From Actinoplanes sp. TFC3 (GTDB lineage: Bacteria > Actinomycetota > Actinomycetes > Mycobacteriales > Micromonosporaceae), in assembly GCF_001553785.1 (NCBI RefSeq), contig NZ_LOJP01000002.1, forward strand, positions 416,078 to 480,077: DNA of 64,000 nt, written 5' to 3'. The position numbers and the translations under genes were made by a program. The notes below the pieces were generated by a model. It had not been told where the DNA came from. It searched no databases and was given only the letters and a program-made list of their open reading frames with translations. The first letter of the stretch is position 1. Each line of letters starts with the position of its first letter. Positions 42,223 through 51,179 of this stretch are shown in pieces.

Positions 42223-43755
42223 ATGTCCCGATCCCCCTTCGTCGTCGCGCTGGGGACCGCCGCCGTGGTCACCGCCGCAATGACGGCCGGACCCGCGCAC
42301 GCCGCACCGTCGGCGCCGCCCTCCGGCCCCGCCCTCGCCGCCAGCAAGGTTTCCGCGCTGGTCGCCTCCCGCCCGGCCTACCTGCACGCGGGCACCAACG
42401 AGGCGTTCCAGCAGCAGCAGGTCATCTCCTCGGCCGGGCTGCAGTTCGTACCGTATGAGCGTTCTTACCAGGGGTTGCACGTCGAGGGCGGCGACTTTGT
42501 CGTGGCCACCGACTCGGCCGGTCAGGTCCAGTACACCTCGGTGGCGCAGAGCAAGCCGCTCGGCGAGCTGTCCACCAGCCCGAGCGTGTCCGGCGCAGTC
42601 GCGCTGACCACCGCCGAGAAGCAGCTCACCAGGGTCAGCGGCAACGAGGGCACCGCGCTCGTCGTGCTCGCCGAGGACGGCGCTGCACCCAAGCTGGCCT
42701 GGCAGGTCACGGTGCTGGGCACCGGCGCCGAGGGACCGAGCCGGCTCACCGTCGATGTTGACGCGCAGACGGGCAAGGTTCTCAAGACCACCCAGCACGT
42801 CACCGACGTCACCGGTACGGGCACGGGCTGGATCAACGGCTCGGTCAGCCTGAACACGACGCTGTCCGGGTCGACGTACTCGCTGAAGGACCCGACGGTC
42901 ACCAACCTCAGCTGTCAGGACGCCTCGACCCGGGCCACGTTCACCGGTCCGGACAACGTGTGGGGCAACGGCACCGGCACGAACAAGGAAACCGGCTGCG
43001 TCGACGCGCTCTACGTGGCACAGAAGCAGACCGCGATGCTGTCGTCGTGGCTGGGCCGTAATGCCCAGAACGGCACCGGTGGCGCGTGGCCGATCCGGGT
43101 GGGCCTGAACGACCAGAACGCCTACTACGACGGCACCCAGGTGCAGATCGGCAAGAACACCGCCGGGCGCTGGATCTCCTCGGCCGACGTCGTGGGGCAC
43201 GAACTGGGTCACGGTATCGACGACAAGACCCCCGGTGGCATCTCGAAGAGTGGCACCCAGGAGTTCGTCGCGGACACGTTCGGCGCGGCCACCGAGTGGT
43301 ACGCCAACAACCCCAACGACCCGCCGGACTATCAGGTCGGCGAGGAAGTCAACCTCGTCGGCAGCGGCCCGATCCGCTACATGTACAACCCGTCGCTGGC
43401 CGGGGACTCCAACTGCTACTCCGGCAGCACCCCCGGCTCCGAGGTGCACGCCGCCGCCGGTCCCGGCAACCACTGGTTCTACCTGCTCGCCCAGGGCTCC
43501 AGCGGCAACGGCCAGCCCGCCAGCTCCACGTGCAACGGCAGCACGGTCACCGGCGTCGGCATCCAGACCGCCATCAAGGTCATGTACAACGCGATGCTGC
43601 TCAAGACCTCCAGCTCGTCGTATCTGAAGTACCGCGTCTGGACTTTGCAGGCCGCCAAGGCGCTCACCCCGGGCACCTGCACCACCTTCAACGCGGTCAA
43701 GGCCGCCTGGACCGCCGTCAGCGTGCCCGCCCAGAGCGGCGAGCCCACCTGCTGA
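42223..43755 (+). CDS. Secreted M4-family (thermolysin-like) zinc metalloprotease
   Basis: 510 residues. Signal peptide 1-27 (ending AHA), an FTP/PepSY-type inhibitory propeptide (about 40-195) and the catalytic domain. Zinc ligands are H326 and H330 in GHELGHG, with E327 as base and E347 (QEFVADTFG) as third ligand; a later HAAAGPGNHWFYLLA contains the transition-state histidine region. An extracellular protease activated by propeptide cleavage. GGAGG-like AAGGAG lies before ATG 42223. A strong terminator follows. Confidence 0.95.
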   Translation: MSRSPFVVALGTAAVVTAAMTAGPAHAAPSAPPSGPALAASKVSALVASRPAYLHAGTNEAFQQQQVISSAGLQFVPYERSYQGLHVEGGDFVVATDSAGQVQYTSVAQSKPLGELSTSPSVSGAVALTTAEKQLTRVSGNEGTALVVLAEDGAAPKLAWQVTVLGTGAEGPSRLTVDVDAQTGKVLKTTQHVTDVTGTGTGWINGSVSLNTTLSGSTYSLKDPTVTNLSCQDASTRATFTGPDNVWGNGTGTNKETGCVDALYVAQKQTAMLSSWLGRNAQNGTGGAWPIRVGLNDQNAYYDGTQVQIGKNTAGRWISSADVVGHELGHGIDDKTPGGISKSGTQEFVADTFGAATEWYANNPNDPPDYQVGEEVNLVGSGPIRYMYNPSLAGDSNCYSGSTPGSEVHAAAGPGNHWFYLLAQGSSGNGQPASSTCNGSTVTGVGIQTAIKVMYNAMLLKTSSSSYLKYRVWTLQAAKALTPGTCTTFNAVKAAWTAVSVPAQSGEPTC

Positions 43756-43771
43756 GGTCAGGCCAGTAAAC

Positions 43772-43801
43772 GCGGGGGCGGTCCGGAAGGGCCGCCCCCG
43801 C
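43772..43801 (+). terminator. Terminator after the M4 protease gene
   Basis: GCGGGGGCGGTCC (43772-43784) pairs with 43789-43801 through 13 positions, one a G-U pair, with a GGAA tetraloop. It begins 16 bases after the protease stop. Confidence 0.8.
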
Positions 43802-43813
43802 TATGGTCGGACG

Positions 43814-44074
43814 ATGGACACCCACGAGGTCGTGAACCAGCCGCCACCCCTGGTCGGTTACGAGGTCGCCGCGGACAGCGCGCTGCTGGAAGCGGTAGCG
43901 CGCGAGGGCGCGGGCTGGGCGGCCGACGATCTGCACCGGCTGGGCAAGCGAGCCGAGGCTCAGCAATGGGCTGACGAGGCCAACAGGTACGACCCCAGGT
44001 TGCGAACCCACGACCGTTACGGCCACCGCATTGACGAGGTGGACTTCATCCTGCAGCGCACGATGCCTGCCTGA
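43814..44074 (+). pseudogene. N-terminal fragment of an AidB-like acyl-CoA dehydrogenase
   Basis: The 86-codon frame begins THEVVNQPPPLVGYEV and contains LRTHDRYGHRIDEVDF, both highly characteristic of the first 85 residues of AidB-type acyl-CoA dehydrogenases, which are normally about 540 residues. It then breaks off with RTMPA and a stop. The next 150 bases hold nothing recognisable as the rest of the enzyme, so this is a truncated remnant; the short peptide could still be expressed. Confidence 0.75.
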
Positions 44075-44229
44075 GGGCATCAGCGGGGCGATGTCGGCGG
44101 GGGGGGGCGCGACCCTGGAGAAACTATTGCCCTTCCTCGCCGTCTTCGCCGAGGGGCTGGCGTTCCGCCTGCAGCAGCCGCTGCGCTTCTCCACCCCGAT
44201 GAGCGCCGATCGAATAGGCTCACGCCATC

Positions 44230-45276
44230 ATGGCTATCGAGCTGTCCCGGCAACAGGCGCGCCGGATTGCCGTACGAGCGCAGCTCCTCACCGCCCAGCG
44301 GCCCACCACCATGCTGGAGGTCATCCGCCACCTCACGTTCCTGCAGGCCGACCCCACCAATGCGGTGGCGCCCAACGCCGACCTCGTCCTGTGGTCCCGG
44401 CTCGGCTCGGCCTGCGATCCCCGGGAGCTGGCCACCGCCACCGGCAACGGAACCCTGCTCGAACTCCACATGCTCCTGCGCCCGCGCGAGGACCTCGCCC
44501 TGTTCCGCGCCGGGATGGCCGCCTGGGAATCGCGTACTGACCTGCGCGAATGGGAGGAGGATGTCCGCGAATGGGTGGCGGCGAACGATGACTGCCGCCG
44601 GGACATTCGTGAGCGGCTGGAGGCCGAGGGTCCGCTGCCGCTGGCTCAGCTTCCCGATACCTGCAATGTACCGTGGCGCTCTTCGGGGTGGACGAACAAC
44701 AAGAACCTGGATCGGCTGCTCACGCTGATGGTGTCGCGCGGGGAGGTGGCGATCGCCGGGCGCAACGGGCGCGAACGGCTGTTCGACCTGGCCGAGCGGG
44801 TCTATCCCGAAGAAGTGGTGCCGCAGGAGCGGGCGCGGCAGGTGCGCGCTGAGCGGGAGCTGGCGGCGCTGGGCATCATGCGAGGGGGTACGGCGGGGCA
44901 ACCGGCCACCGTGGAGGGCGTCCGGGGCACGTGGCGCGTCGATGCGTCGTACCTGGATGATGATTTTGCCGGGCGAACTGTTCTTTTGTCGCCGTTGGAC
45001 CGTCTCGTTTTCGACCGTAAGCGGCTGACCGAGATCTTCGAGTTCGACTACCAGCTCGAAATGTACAAGCCCGCGGCGAAACGCAAGTGGGGTTACTGGG
45101 CGATGCCGATTCTGCACGGCGACCGGCTCGTGGGCAAAGTCGACGCCACCGCGGACCGCGTCGCCGGGGTGTTGCGGGTCGACGCGATCCACTGGGACGA
45201 ACCGGTCCCGGAGCGGGCCGTACAGGCCGAACTCCGGGACCTCGCGAAGTGGCTGAAGCTGAAACTTATGGCCTGA
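44230..45276 (+). CDS. YcaQ/AlkX-like DNA glycosylase (HTH_42 winged-helix family)
   Basis: 348 residues. The N-terminal region LSRQQARRIAVRAQLL leads to LTFLQADPTN with Q39-A-D41, corresponding to the catalytic Q-x-D motif of YcaQ/AlkX glycosylases that unhook DNA crosslinks or remove alkylated bases. The C-terminal part carries the family block LVFDRKRLTEIF, then KRKWGYWAMPILHGDRLVGK. Role in alkylation or crosslink repair is inferred from the family. Convergent with the AAA+ gene, overlapping by 11 bases. Its location next to an AidB fragment, another alkylation-response family, is suggestive. Confidence 0.85.
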   Translation: MAIELSRQQARRIAVRAQLLTAQRPTTMLEVIRHLTFLQADPTNAVAPNADLVLWSRLGSACDPRELATATGNGTLLELHMLLRPREDLALFRAGMAAWESRTDLREWEEDVREWVAANDDCRRDIRERLEAEGPLPLAQLPDTCNVPWRSSGWTNNKNLDRLLTLMVSRGEVAIAGRNGRERLFDLAERVYPEEVVPQERARQVRAERELAALGIMRGGTAGQPATVEGVRGTWRVDASYLDDDFAGRTVLLSPLDRLVFDRKRLTEIFEFDYQLEMYKPAAKRKWGYWAMPILHGDRLVGKVDATADRVAGVLRVDAIHWDEPVPERAVQAELRDLAKWLKLKLMA

Positions 45277-46720
45277 GCGCGTTGATGCTGGCGACCAGGT
45301 CGTGCTGGCTGATCGGTTCGACCATGCCGCCGGTGTGCGCGTCCTGCATGGCCTTGGTCAGCTGCACCCGGCGCAGCACCTCCTTGATGTCCGCGCCGGT
45401 CATGCCGTGGCTGAGCCGGCCCAGCTCGGCCAGGTCCAGGCCGTCGGTGAACATGGTGAACCCGTCCTTCTCGTGCACCGCGGCGAGCTGGGCGATCATC
45501 TTGCGGAAGATCTCCGTGCGGCTTACGTCGTCGGGTTTGGGCACCGACACCTTCACGTCGAAGCGGCCCGAGCGGATCAGCGAGTCGTCGACGCGGTGCG
45601 GGAAGTTCGTGGTGGCCACCACGATCACGTTGGGGTTGGCCTCGATCAGGTCGTTCATCTCCTGCTTGAAGATGCCGGCCACCGCGTTGATCGCCTGGCT
45701 TGCCGCGTCCCCGCCGGCGCCCGCATAGCTGATGATCGAGTCGAACTCGTCGAACAGGATCAGCGTGGGCACCCGGTAGCGGCGGGCGTCGCGGAAGATC
45801 TGCTTGATGTTGCGCTCCGAGCCACCGAGCCACTTGTCGAGGATCTCCGGCGTGCGGATCTCGCGGAAGTCGGCACCGATCTCGTTGGCCAGGGCCCGCG
45901 ACAGCATGGTCTTGCCGGTGCCGGGCGGTCCGTACATGAGGATGCCCTGCGGCCGGCGCGCCCCCCAGCGGGCCATCGCCTCGGGGTGGCGGAACGACAC
46001 GGCGATCTGGCGCAGCTCGGCGACGATCTCGGCCAGCCCGCCCACCTGATCCAGGGTGACCTGCTGGGTGGTGGTGGCCACCTTGGGAATGGTCTCGCGC
46101 GCCACCACGTAGCGCCGCCCGGCCAGCGCGGGCTCCTCGGAACTGGGTAGCAGCGTGGTCACGCTCTGCAGGATCAGCCGGACCATGGCCTCCAGGTGCG
46201 CGGGCGTCACCTCGTCGCGCGGCACCTCGGCACGCAGTTTGACCAGCGTGTCGTCGGCCTCGTAGCTGACCGTGGCCTGCAGGCCCGCGGCCGCATCGGC
46301 CAGGACGTCGGTGCGCGACTCGCGCGGGGCGACCGGATCGTTCGGACGGTCAAGTCCGAGTTTCTTGTACGCCGCCACGGCCGCCGTTCCCACCCCGTCC
46401 ACAATGCGCGTGGCGATCGGGTCCCCGGCGGCGATCCGCTTGGCCAGCAGCGCGCCGACCGGGTCGTTGCCCAGCACCACGGCGCGGATCCGGTCACGTT
46501 CGGGCACGTCGTCGGCCACGGTGCTGATCTCGGCGGCGAACACGTGCACCGGCCCGCCAGTGGTCTCGGCGCTCGACACGGTCAGCGCGACCCGGCGCAC
46601 CGGGGCGGGGAAAGCAGCCCGGCGCAGCAGCTCAACGGGGTTCACCCGGGCTGCGGCCAGGATCGTGCCGGGCTCGACGATCTCGACGGTGGCGCCGGCG
46701 TACTGGAAGGACTCGGTCAT
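45266..46720 (-). CDS. AAA+ ATPase (CDC48/FtsH-type module with unknown N-domain)
   Basis: 484 residues. The N-terminal 215 residues form an uncharacterised domain. The AAA+ module has Walker A GPPGTGKT (264-271), Walker B LILFDEFDS (320-328), sensor 1 VVATTNFP and the arginine finger SGRFD, followed by the helical lid (GMTGADIKEVLRRVQL). There is no protease domain and no C-terminal proteasome HbYX motif. The ring may remodel protein substrates selected by the N-domain. Monocistronic; it overlaps the glycosylase gene tail-to-tail. Confidence 0.88.
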   Translation of the reverse strand: MTESFQYAGATVEIVEPGTILAAARVNPVELLRRAAFPAPVRRVALTVSSAETTGGPVHVFAAEISTVADDVPERDRIRAVVLGNDPVGALLAKRIAAGDPIATRIVDGVGTAAVAAYKKLGLDRPNDPVAPRESRTDVLADAAAGLQATVSYEADDTLVKLRAEVPRDEVTPAHLEAMVRLILQSVTTLLPSSEEPALAGRRYVVARETIPKVATTTQQVTLDQVGGLAEIVAELRQIAVSFRHPEAMARWGARRPQGILMYGPPGTGKTMLSRALANEIGADFREIRTPEILDKWLGGSERNIKQIFRDARRYRVPTLILFDEFDSIISYAGAGGDAASQAINAVAGIFKQEMNDLIEANPNVIVVATTNFPHRVDDSLIRSGRFDVKVSVPKPDDVSRTEIFRKMIAQLAAVHEKDGFTMFTDGLDLAELGRLSHGMTGADIKEVLRRVQLTKAMQDAHTGGMVEPISQHDLVASINALRP

Positions 46721-46880
46721 GGGTCGGCCCCCTCTCCGGTATCAAGAGTGACACGCCCCGGCGCGTTGCAGCACCATGCTCCCCCCACCGCCGGTTTCGC
46801 GCCGAAAAACCCGGCTCGGCGACCGGCTTGCCGGCATGGCAGCCCCGTGCCCAGCGGTGCAGTTCCCTCCATCACAGGTG

Positions 46881-46929
46881 ATGACATCAGGTGTCATGAC
46901 GAGCTACGGTGATGACACAGGATGTCATC
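46881..46929 (+). promoter_or_regulatory. Twin palindromic operators on a promoter
   Basis: ATGACA-TCAGG-TGTCAT (46881-46897) and GATGACA-CAGGA-TGTCATC (46911-46929) are two near-identical palindromes centred 31 bases apart, three helical turns. The first overlaps a -35-like ATGACA/TGACAT, TACGGT (46905-46910) lies between them as a possible -10, and the second covers the start-site region. This is the layout expected for a repressor of TetR or GntR type; no such regulator is adjacent. Confidence 0.6.
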
Positions 46930-46944
46930 GACGGGAGTGCGGTC

Positions 46945-48105
46945 ATGGGCAGGGACGTTTGGATCTTGGGCGGTACCGGGCGCAGCGGGCGGGCAACAGC
47001 CACGGCCCTGATCGAGCGCGGCATCACACCGGTACTGGTGGGCCGCGATGCCGAGCGACTGGCCCACGCCGCCGATCAGGTCAAACGAGCGACGAGCCGA
47101 GGCTCAGCACTCGACCACGGCACAGCAGCGGACCATCACCCCAGCATCCAGCCCGCCACCGGGTGCAAGGTCCTGACAGCCCCCTCCCCCCAAGCCGTAG
47201 CCACCGAGATCCAGCGTCACCGTCCAGCAGTAGTCATCAACACCATCGGCCCGTTCACCACCACGGCACCCGTCATCGCCCGGGCCTGCATCACCGCCGG
47301 CACCGACTACGTCGATCTCGCCAACGACCTGGCCGCCGTGTCCGCGATCCTCGACCTCGACAAGGCCGCCACCGACGCAGGCCGGACGCTGGTTACCGGC
47401 GCGGGATTCGGGGTCACGGCTACGGAGAGTGTGGTGGTGGCGCTGTGTGCGGGGCGGGTGGGGGCTTTGGACGTACGGGTGGACATGGTTCCGGCTCTGG
47501 AGGTTGAAGCTGGACCGATCGGCGATGCGCTTGCGGCGACGCTTCTGGAGGGGTTGCCGGGGGTGGCTGGTGGTGGGCGATTTGAGGGGCGGCGGTATCG
47601 GGACGGGCGGCTCGTGCGGGCGCGGATTGCTGGGGAGGTCACCCACTTGACGTTGCCCGATGGGGTGACGGTGACTACGGCGAGCATGCCGCTGGGGGAA
47701 TTGATGGCGGCGCAGCGGGCCAGTCAGGCGTCGTCGGTGGTGTCGTCGTCCAGTGAGGTGCCGGGTTCTGCGCTCGTCCGGGCGATCATGCCGCTGGCTA
47801 CGTCGGTGTTGCGGTGGTCTGCGGTGCGGGAGTTCGCCAAGCGGCGGCTGGCCAAGGTCGAGGTCAAGGCGCGCGCCAAGCCGCGGGAGCATTCGTGGGG
47901 TCATGCGCGGGTGACGTGGGCGGACGGCACGACGCGGGAGGGGTGGTTGCGCGTGGGAGAAGCCCAGCAATTCACCGGTACGGTCCCCGCTGAGGTAACG
48001 CGACGGTTGCTGGAGGGCGAGGGCGGACCGGGCGCGCATACCCCGGCAGCGCTGTTCGGGGCCGGACTGGCGGCGGCGTGCGGCGGGGAGTATCTGCTGG
48101 ACTGA
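46945..48105 (+). CDS. Saccharopine dehydrogenase-like NAD(P)-binding oxidoreductase
   Basis: 386 residues. Rossmann motif WILGGTGRSGRATATALI at the N-terminus, then the dinucleotide ribose region LVGRDAERL, INTIGPFTTTAPVIARACI and DYVDLANDL typical of the saccharopine dehydrogenase NADP-binding family (trans-acting enoyl reductase group). Substrate unknown. The frame is open from 46909, but ATG 46945 has a GGGAG ribosome-binding site and gives the proper N-terminus. Twin palindromes upstream point to a dedicated repressor. Confidence 0.85.
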   Translation: MGRDVWILGGTGRSGRATATALIERGITPVLVGRDAERLAHAADQVKRATSRGSALDHGTAADHHPSIQPATGCKVLTAPSPQAVATEIQRHRPAVVINTIGPFTTTAPVIARACITAGTDYVDLANDLAAVSAILDLDKAATDAGRTLVTGAGFGVTATESVVVALCAGRVGALDVRVDMVPALEVEAGPIGDALAATLLEGLPGVAGGGRFEGRRYRDGRLVRARIAGEVTHLTLPDGVTVTTASMPLGELMAAQRASQASSVVSSSSEVPGSALVRAIMPLATSVLRWSAVREFAKRRLAKVEVKARAKPREHSWGHARVTWADGTTREGWLRVGEAQQFTGTVPAEVTRRLLEGEGGPGAHTPAALFGAGLAAACGGEYLLD

Positions 48106-48116
48106 TCAGGCTGGGG

Positions 48117-48965
48117 CTAGGTGATCCTCAGGCGCGACACGGTTTCGGAGGGCTCGAGGGCGGCGGACGTTTCGGGGTCGCCGTGGGCCAGGTCGGTGCG
48201 GGCCACGTTGGCGTACACCTCGGCGAAGGCCTCGAACAGGGCGGGGGTCAGCCCGGCACCGGCCTGCGTGGCGGCGATCTCGCGCATCTCGTCGACGAAG
48301 CGGTGCGCCTTGGTGGCCGAGCGCGGCACGCTCGCCGAGGCGTCCAAGCCCTCCTTGCCCAGGTCGGCCAGCACACGGTCGAGCACCCCGTAGTGCCCGG
48401 CCGTCCGCATGGCCTGGGTGACCAGCGCGGTCAGGCCCTTGTAGACGCTCGCCGTACACATCTTCAACGCACTCGCGGTGCCCACCTCGCCGCCCACGAC
48501 GATCGGCTCGATCTGGTCACGCCACGGCAGGCCAGCGACCTCGCCCGCCCGGTCGCCGGACAGGTACATGCGAGCGCCCGGGGTGACGGTCGGGGGCGGC
48601 CCGGAGATGGAACCGTCCACCACGGGCAGGTCGTTGAGGATCCGCGCCACCGCAGCCATCGTGGTCGGGGAAATGGCGTTGAGGTCGGCCACCACGGGAG
48701 CGGCGCCGGACTCGTGAGCCGCCTCGGCGATCGACCGCGCGGTAGCCACGGCCTGTCCCGGTGGGATCACCGAAAGGACAACATCCGAGGCTGCCACCAC
48801 GTCGGCCAGCGACGCCAGCACCTCCAGCCCGGCCTGCCCGGCCAGACGCCGGCTCCGCGCGGACCGCCCGGCCACAGTGGTGACCACCCGTACGCCGCCG
48901 GCCCGCAGCGCGCTGCCCAGCCCGGAGCCCATGAACCCGGGGCTGACGATGCCTACAACCGTCAT
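48117..48965 (-). CDS. NAD(P)-dependent oxidoreductase, beta-hydroxyacid dehydrogenase family with DUF1932-type C-domain
   Basis: 282 residues. N-terminal Rossmann domain VGIVSPGFMGSGLGSAL, then the VLSVIPPGQAV turn and VVDGSISGPPP, the equivalent of the family's substrate-binding DGSISGGP-type loop; the all-helical C-terminal half begins at SALKMCTASVYKGLTAL, which carries the catalytic lysine position. It resembles 6-phosphogluconate/3-hydroxyisobutyrate dehydrogenases. ATG 48965 was preferred over the longer frame to 49052, which adds a basic stretch foreign to the family. Convergent with the saccharopine-like gene, 11 bases apart. Confidence 0.88.
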   Translation of the reverse strand: MTVVGIVSPGFMGSGLGSALRAGGVRVVTTVAGRSARSRRLAGQAGLEVLASLADVVAASDVVLSVIPPGQAVATARSIAEAAHESGAAPVVADLNAISPTTMAAVARILNDLPVVDGSISGPPPTVTPGARMYLSGDRAGEVAGLPWRDQIEPIVVGGEVGTASALKMCTASVYKGLTALVTQAMRTAGHYGVLDRVLADLGKEGLDASASVPRSATKAHRFVDEMREIAATQAGAGLTPALFEAFAEVYANVARTDLAHGDPETSAALEPSETVSRLRIT

Positions 48966-49139
48966 GGGCCAAGCATGCCAGCCGATCAAGGAGGCTCGCT
49001 TGACGGCCATCGCGCGAAAGTATCCGCCCGCGCACCCACATGTGACCTTCAAGTACGGTTTTGCGAGCTACCAGCGGTGTTTGATTCTGGGCGAGGGCGT
49101 GGGTAATCTCGGCGCGACGATCGACAGACAGGCTTTTCG

Positions 49140-51179
49140 GTGAGCATGCCCCTGCGTCCCGGCGATCCCCTGCGTCCCGGCGATCCGGTCCGGCTCGGCG
49201 AGTACGACCTGGTTGCCCGGCTCGGGCAGGGTGGCATGGGCACCGTGTTCCTGGGCCGCGACCCGGCGGGGACGCCGGTGGCCATCAAGGTGGTGCGGCC
49301 GGAGTTCGCCGGGGATGCCGAGTTCAGCGGGCGGTTCCGCAGCGAGGTGCGCCGGGCTCAGCAGGTGCCGCCGTTCTCCACCGCCGCCGTACTGGACGCC
49401 GGCCCGGAGCATGACCCGCCGTACCTGGTGGTCGAGTACGTGGACGGGCCCTCGCTGTCGGCGCTGGTGCAGGAGCGCGGGCCGCTGACCGGGCCGGCGT
49501 TGCAGCAGGTGGCCGTGGGCATCGCCACCGCGCTGACCGCGATCCACGGCGCCGGGGTGATTCACCGGGATCTCAAGCCGGGCAATGTGCTGTTCGCGCT
49601 GGGCGGGATCAAGGTCATTGACTTCGGCATCGCGCGGGCGTTCGAGGCGACGAGCCGGCACACCCGCACCGATCAGATGGTCGGCACCGTCTCCTACATG
49701 GCCCCGGAGCGGTTCGAGCCGCAGTTCGGCACGGACGTGACCGCGGCGGCCGACATCTTCGCCTGGGGTGCGGTGGTCACCTACGCGGCGATCGGGCGCA
49801 CGCCGTTCGCCGCGGACTCGGCCGCCGCCACCGCGGTGCGCATCCTGACCCAGCCGCCCGACCTGACCGGGATTCCCGAACCGCTGCGCGCCCTGGTCGA
49901 CTGGTCGCTGGCCAAATACCCCGAGCAGCGCCCCACCGCCCGCCAACTGCTCGATGCCCTTCTGGACGGCGCCCTTTCACCGGTACGTCCACAGCCCCCC
50001 GCCGTCCCTGCGCCGAATGACCCCCCGCCTGTCCGCCAGCCACCCCGCTGGCGCCGGGCAGCCCTGGCAGCCGGGGCGGCCGTCCTGCTGGCCGGCGGCG
50101 GACTGGTCGCGGCGCACCAGCTCAGCCGCGCCGGTTCCCCCGACGCGGCAGCGGACCCGGCGCCGGCACCGGTGGACGCGCTGACCGGGATCCTGGCCGG
50201 CACCCGGCGCTTCTCCATCGAGCTGAGCACCGGCAACCGGTACTTCATGATGAACACCGGCAAGCAGGCCCTCGACGTGTCCGACGGCACCGGCTCGCAG
50301 TCGCAGTTCGTGCTCGAACCCGTGGGCGTCAGCTATCTGATCCGCTCGCTGGCCACCGAGGCGTACGCCGGACCCGAGCGCTGCCTCGGGGTGCAGGTGG
50401 AACCCGGCGCGGACACCAACCCCGTGGTCAGCGCCGCGTGCAACCCCACCAAGGGAACCCTGTTCACCGTCATCGACGCCGAGCGCAAGGATGCCCGGGG
50501 CCGCCCGGCGTACCGCATCGGCTCGGAGTACGGGTGGCTGCGCTGGGACGCCGGCAAGAGGCAGTCCGACGTCGGCGAGGTCGGCGAAGCGCGCTGGGCC
50601 GAGTCGTACACGCTGGTCGACCGGGGTGACTTCGAACCAGCGCCGGCCAGCACCGGCCCGAGCCCCGCACCGGCCGGCACCAGTGCGAGCCCGGCGGCCG
50701 GCAGGTCCAAGCTCATCGACGCCGACGTGTCCTCGCTCAAGCACGCCGACATCGACCTGGGCGTGCCCGTGGTCATCACCAGCCCCCCGGATCTCGGCGA
50801 CCCGAGAAACCTCGAGGCCCAGCCCGACGGCACCCTGCAGTTCACCGGCACCGCCGTCACCGAGTCGTCGCGGCTGCGCATCCAGCCGGCCAAGGTCCGC
50901 AAACGCACCGAGGCCACCGGCAACCTGGTCACCATCGCCGCCGCGCCCGCGGTGCCCGGCTCGGGACCGCCGTCCTGCATCACCGACGTGCGCCGGACGG
51001 TCCTGCAGATGCAGCCCTGCGTGCCGGGCAACCCCGATCAGGCGTGGCGGATGCTCCCGGCCGGCGACTTCGGCTTGTTCACGCTGACCGGCTCGCACAC
51101 CGACATCACCGTCGACGAGCAGCACCGGATCGTCGGCGAGGACGGCTTCACCGCCCTGGCGGCCACCGCCGTCAAGTGA
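49140..51179 (+). CDS. Transmembrane Ser/Thr protein kinase with extracytoplasmic domain
   Basis: 679 residues. The kinase domain (about 20-280) is intact: glycine loop GQGGMG, K50, HRD 142-144, DFG 161-163, and APE. A proline-rich linker (280-300) and one transmembrane helix (about 303-325) are followed by an extracytoplasmic region in two parts: about 345-495 with Trp/Gly-rich motifs (NRYFMMNTGKQALDV, YGWLRWDAG) loosely like a beta-trefoil or AbfB-type fold, and about 525-675 of unknown fold. No PASTA repeats. Starts at GTG 49140 or ATG 49146. The N-terminus contains a duplicated LRPGDP hexapeptide. It ends directly against the convergent response regulator (stops adjacent). Confidence 0.9.
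   Translation: MSMPLRPGDPLRPGDPVRLGEYDLVARLGQGGMGTVFLGRDPAGTPVAIKVVRPEFAGDAEFSGRFRSEVRRAQQVPPFSTAAVLDAGPEHDPPYLVVEYVDGPSLSALVQERGPLTGPALQQVAVGIATALTAIHGAGVIHRDLKPGNVLFALGGIKVIDFGIARAFEATSRHTRTDQMVGTVSYMAPERFEPQFGTDVTAAADIFAWGAVVTYAAIGRTPFAADSAAATAVRILTQPPDLTGIPEPLRALVDWSLAKYPEQRPTARQLLDALLDGALSPVRPQPPAVPAPNDPPPVRQPPRWRRAALAAGAAVLLAGGGLVAAHQLSRAGSPDAAADPAPAPVDALTGILAGTRRFSIELSTGNRYFMMNTGKQALDVSDGTGSQSQFVLEPVGVSYLIRSLATEAYAGPERCLGVQVEPGADTNPVVSAACNPTKGTLFTVIDAERKDARGRPAYRIGSEYGWLRWDAGKRQSDVGEVGEARWAESYTLVDRGDFEPAPASTGPSPAPAGTSASPAAGRSKLIDADVSSLKHADIDLGVPVVITSPPDLGDPRNLEAQPDGTLQFTGTAVTESSRLRIQPAKVRKRTEATGNLVTIAAAPAVPGSGPPSCITDVRRTVLQMQPCVPGNPDQAWRMLPAGDFGLFTLTGSHTDITVDEQHRIVGEDGFTALAATAVK
49152..49187 (+). 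repeat. 18-bp tandem duplication in the kinase N-terminus
   Basis: Two copies of an 18-base unit (49152-49169 and 49170-49187) differ at the last base only and encode LRPGDP twice, ahead of the kinase domain. Looks like a recent slippage duplication. Confidence 0.8.
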
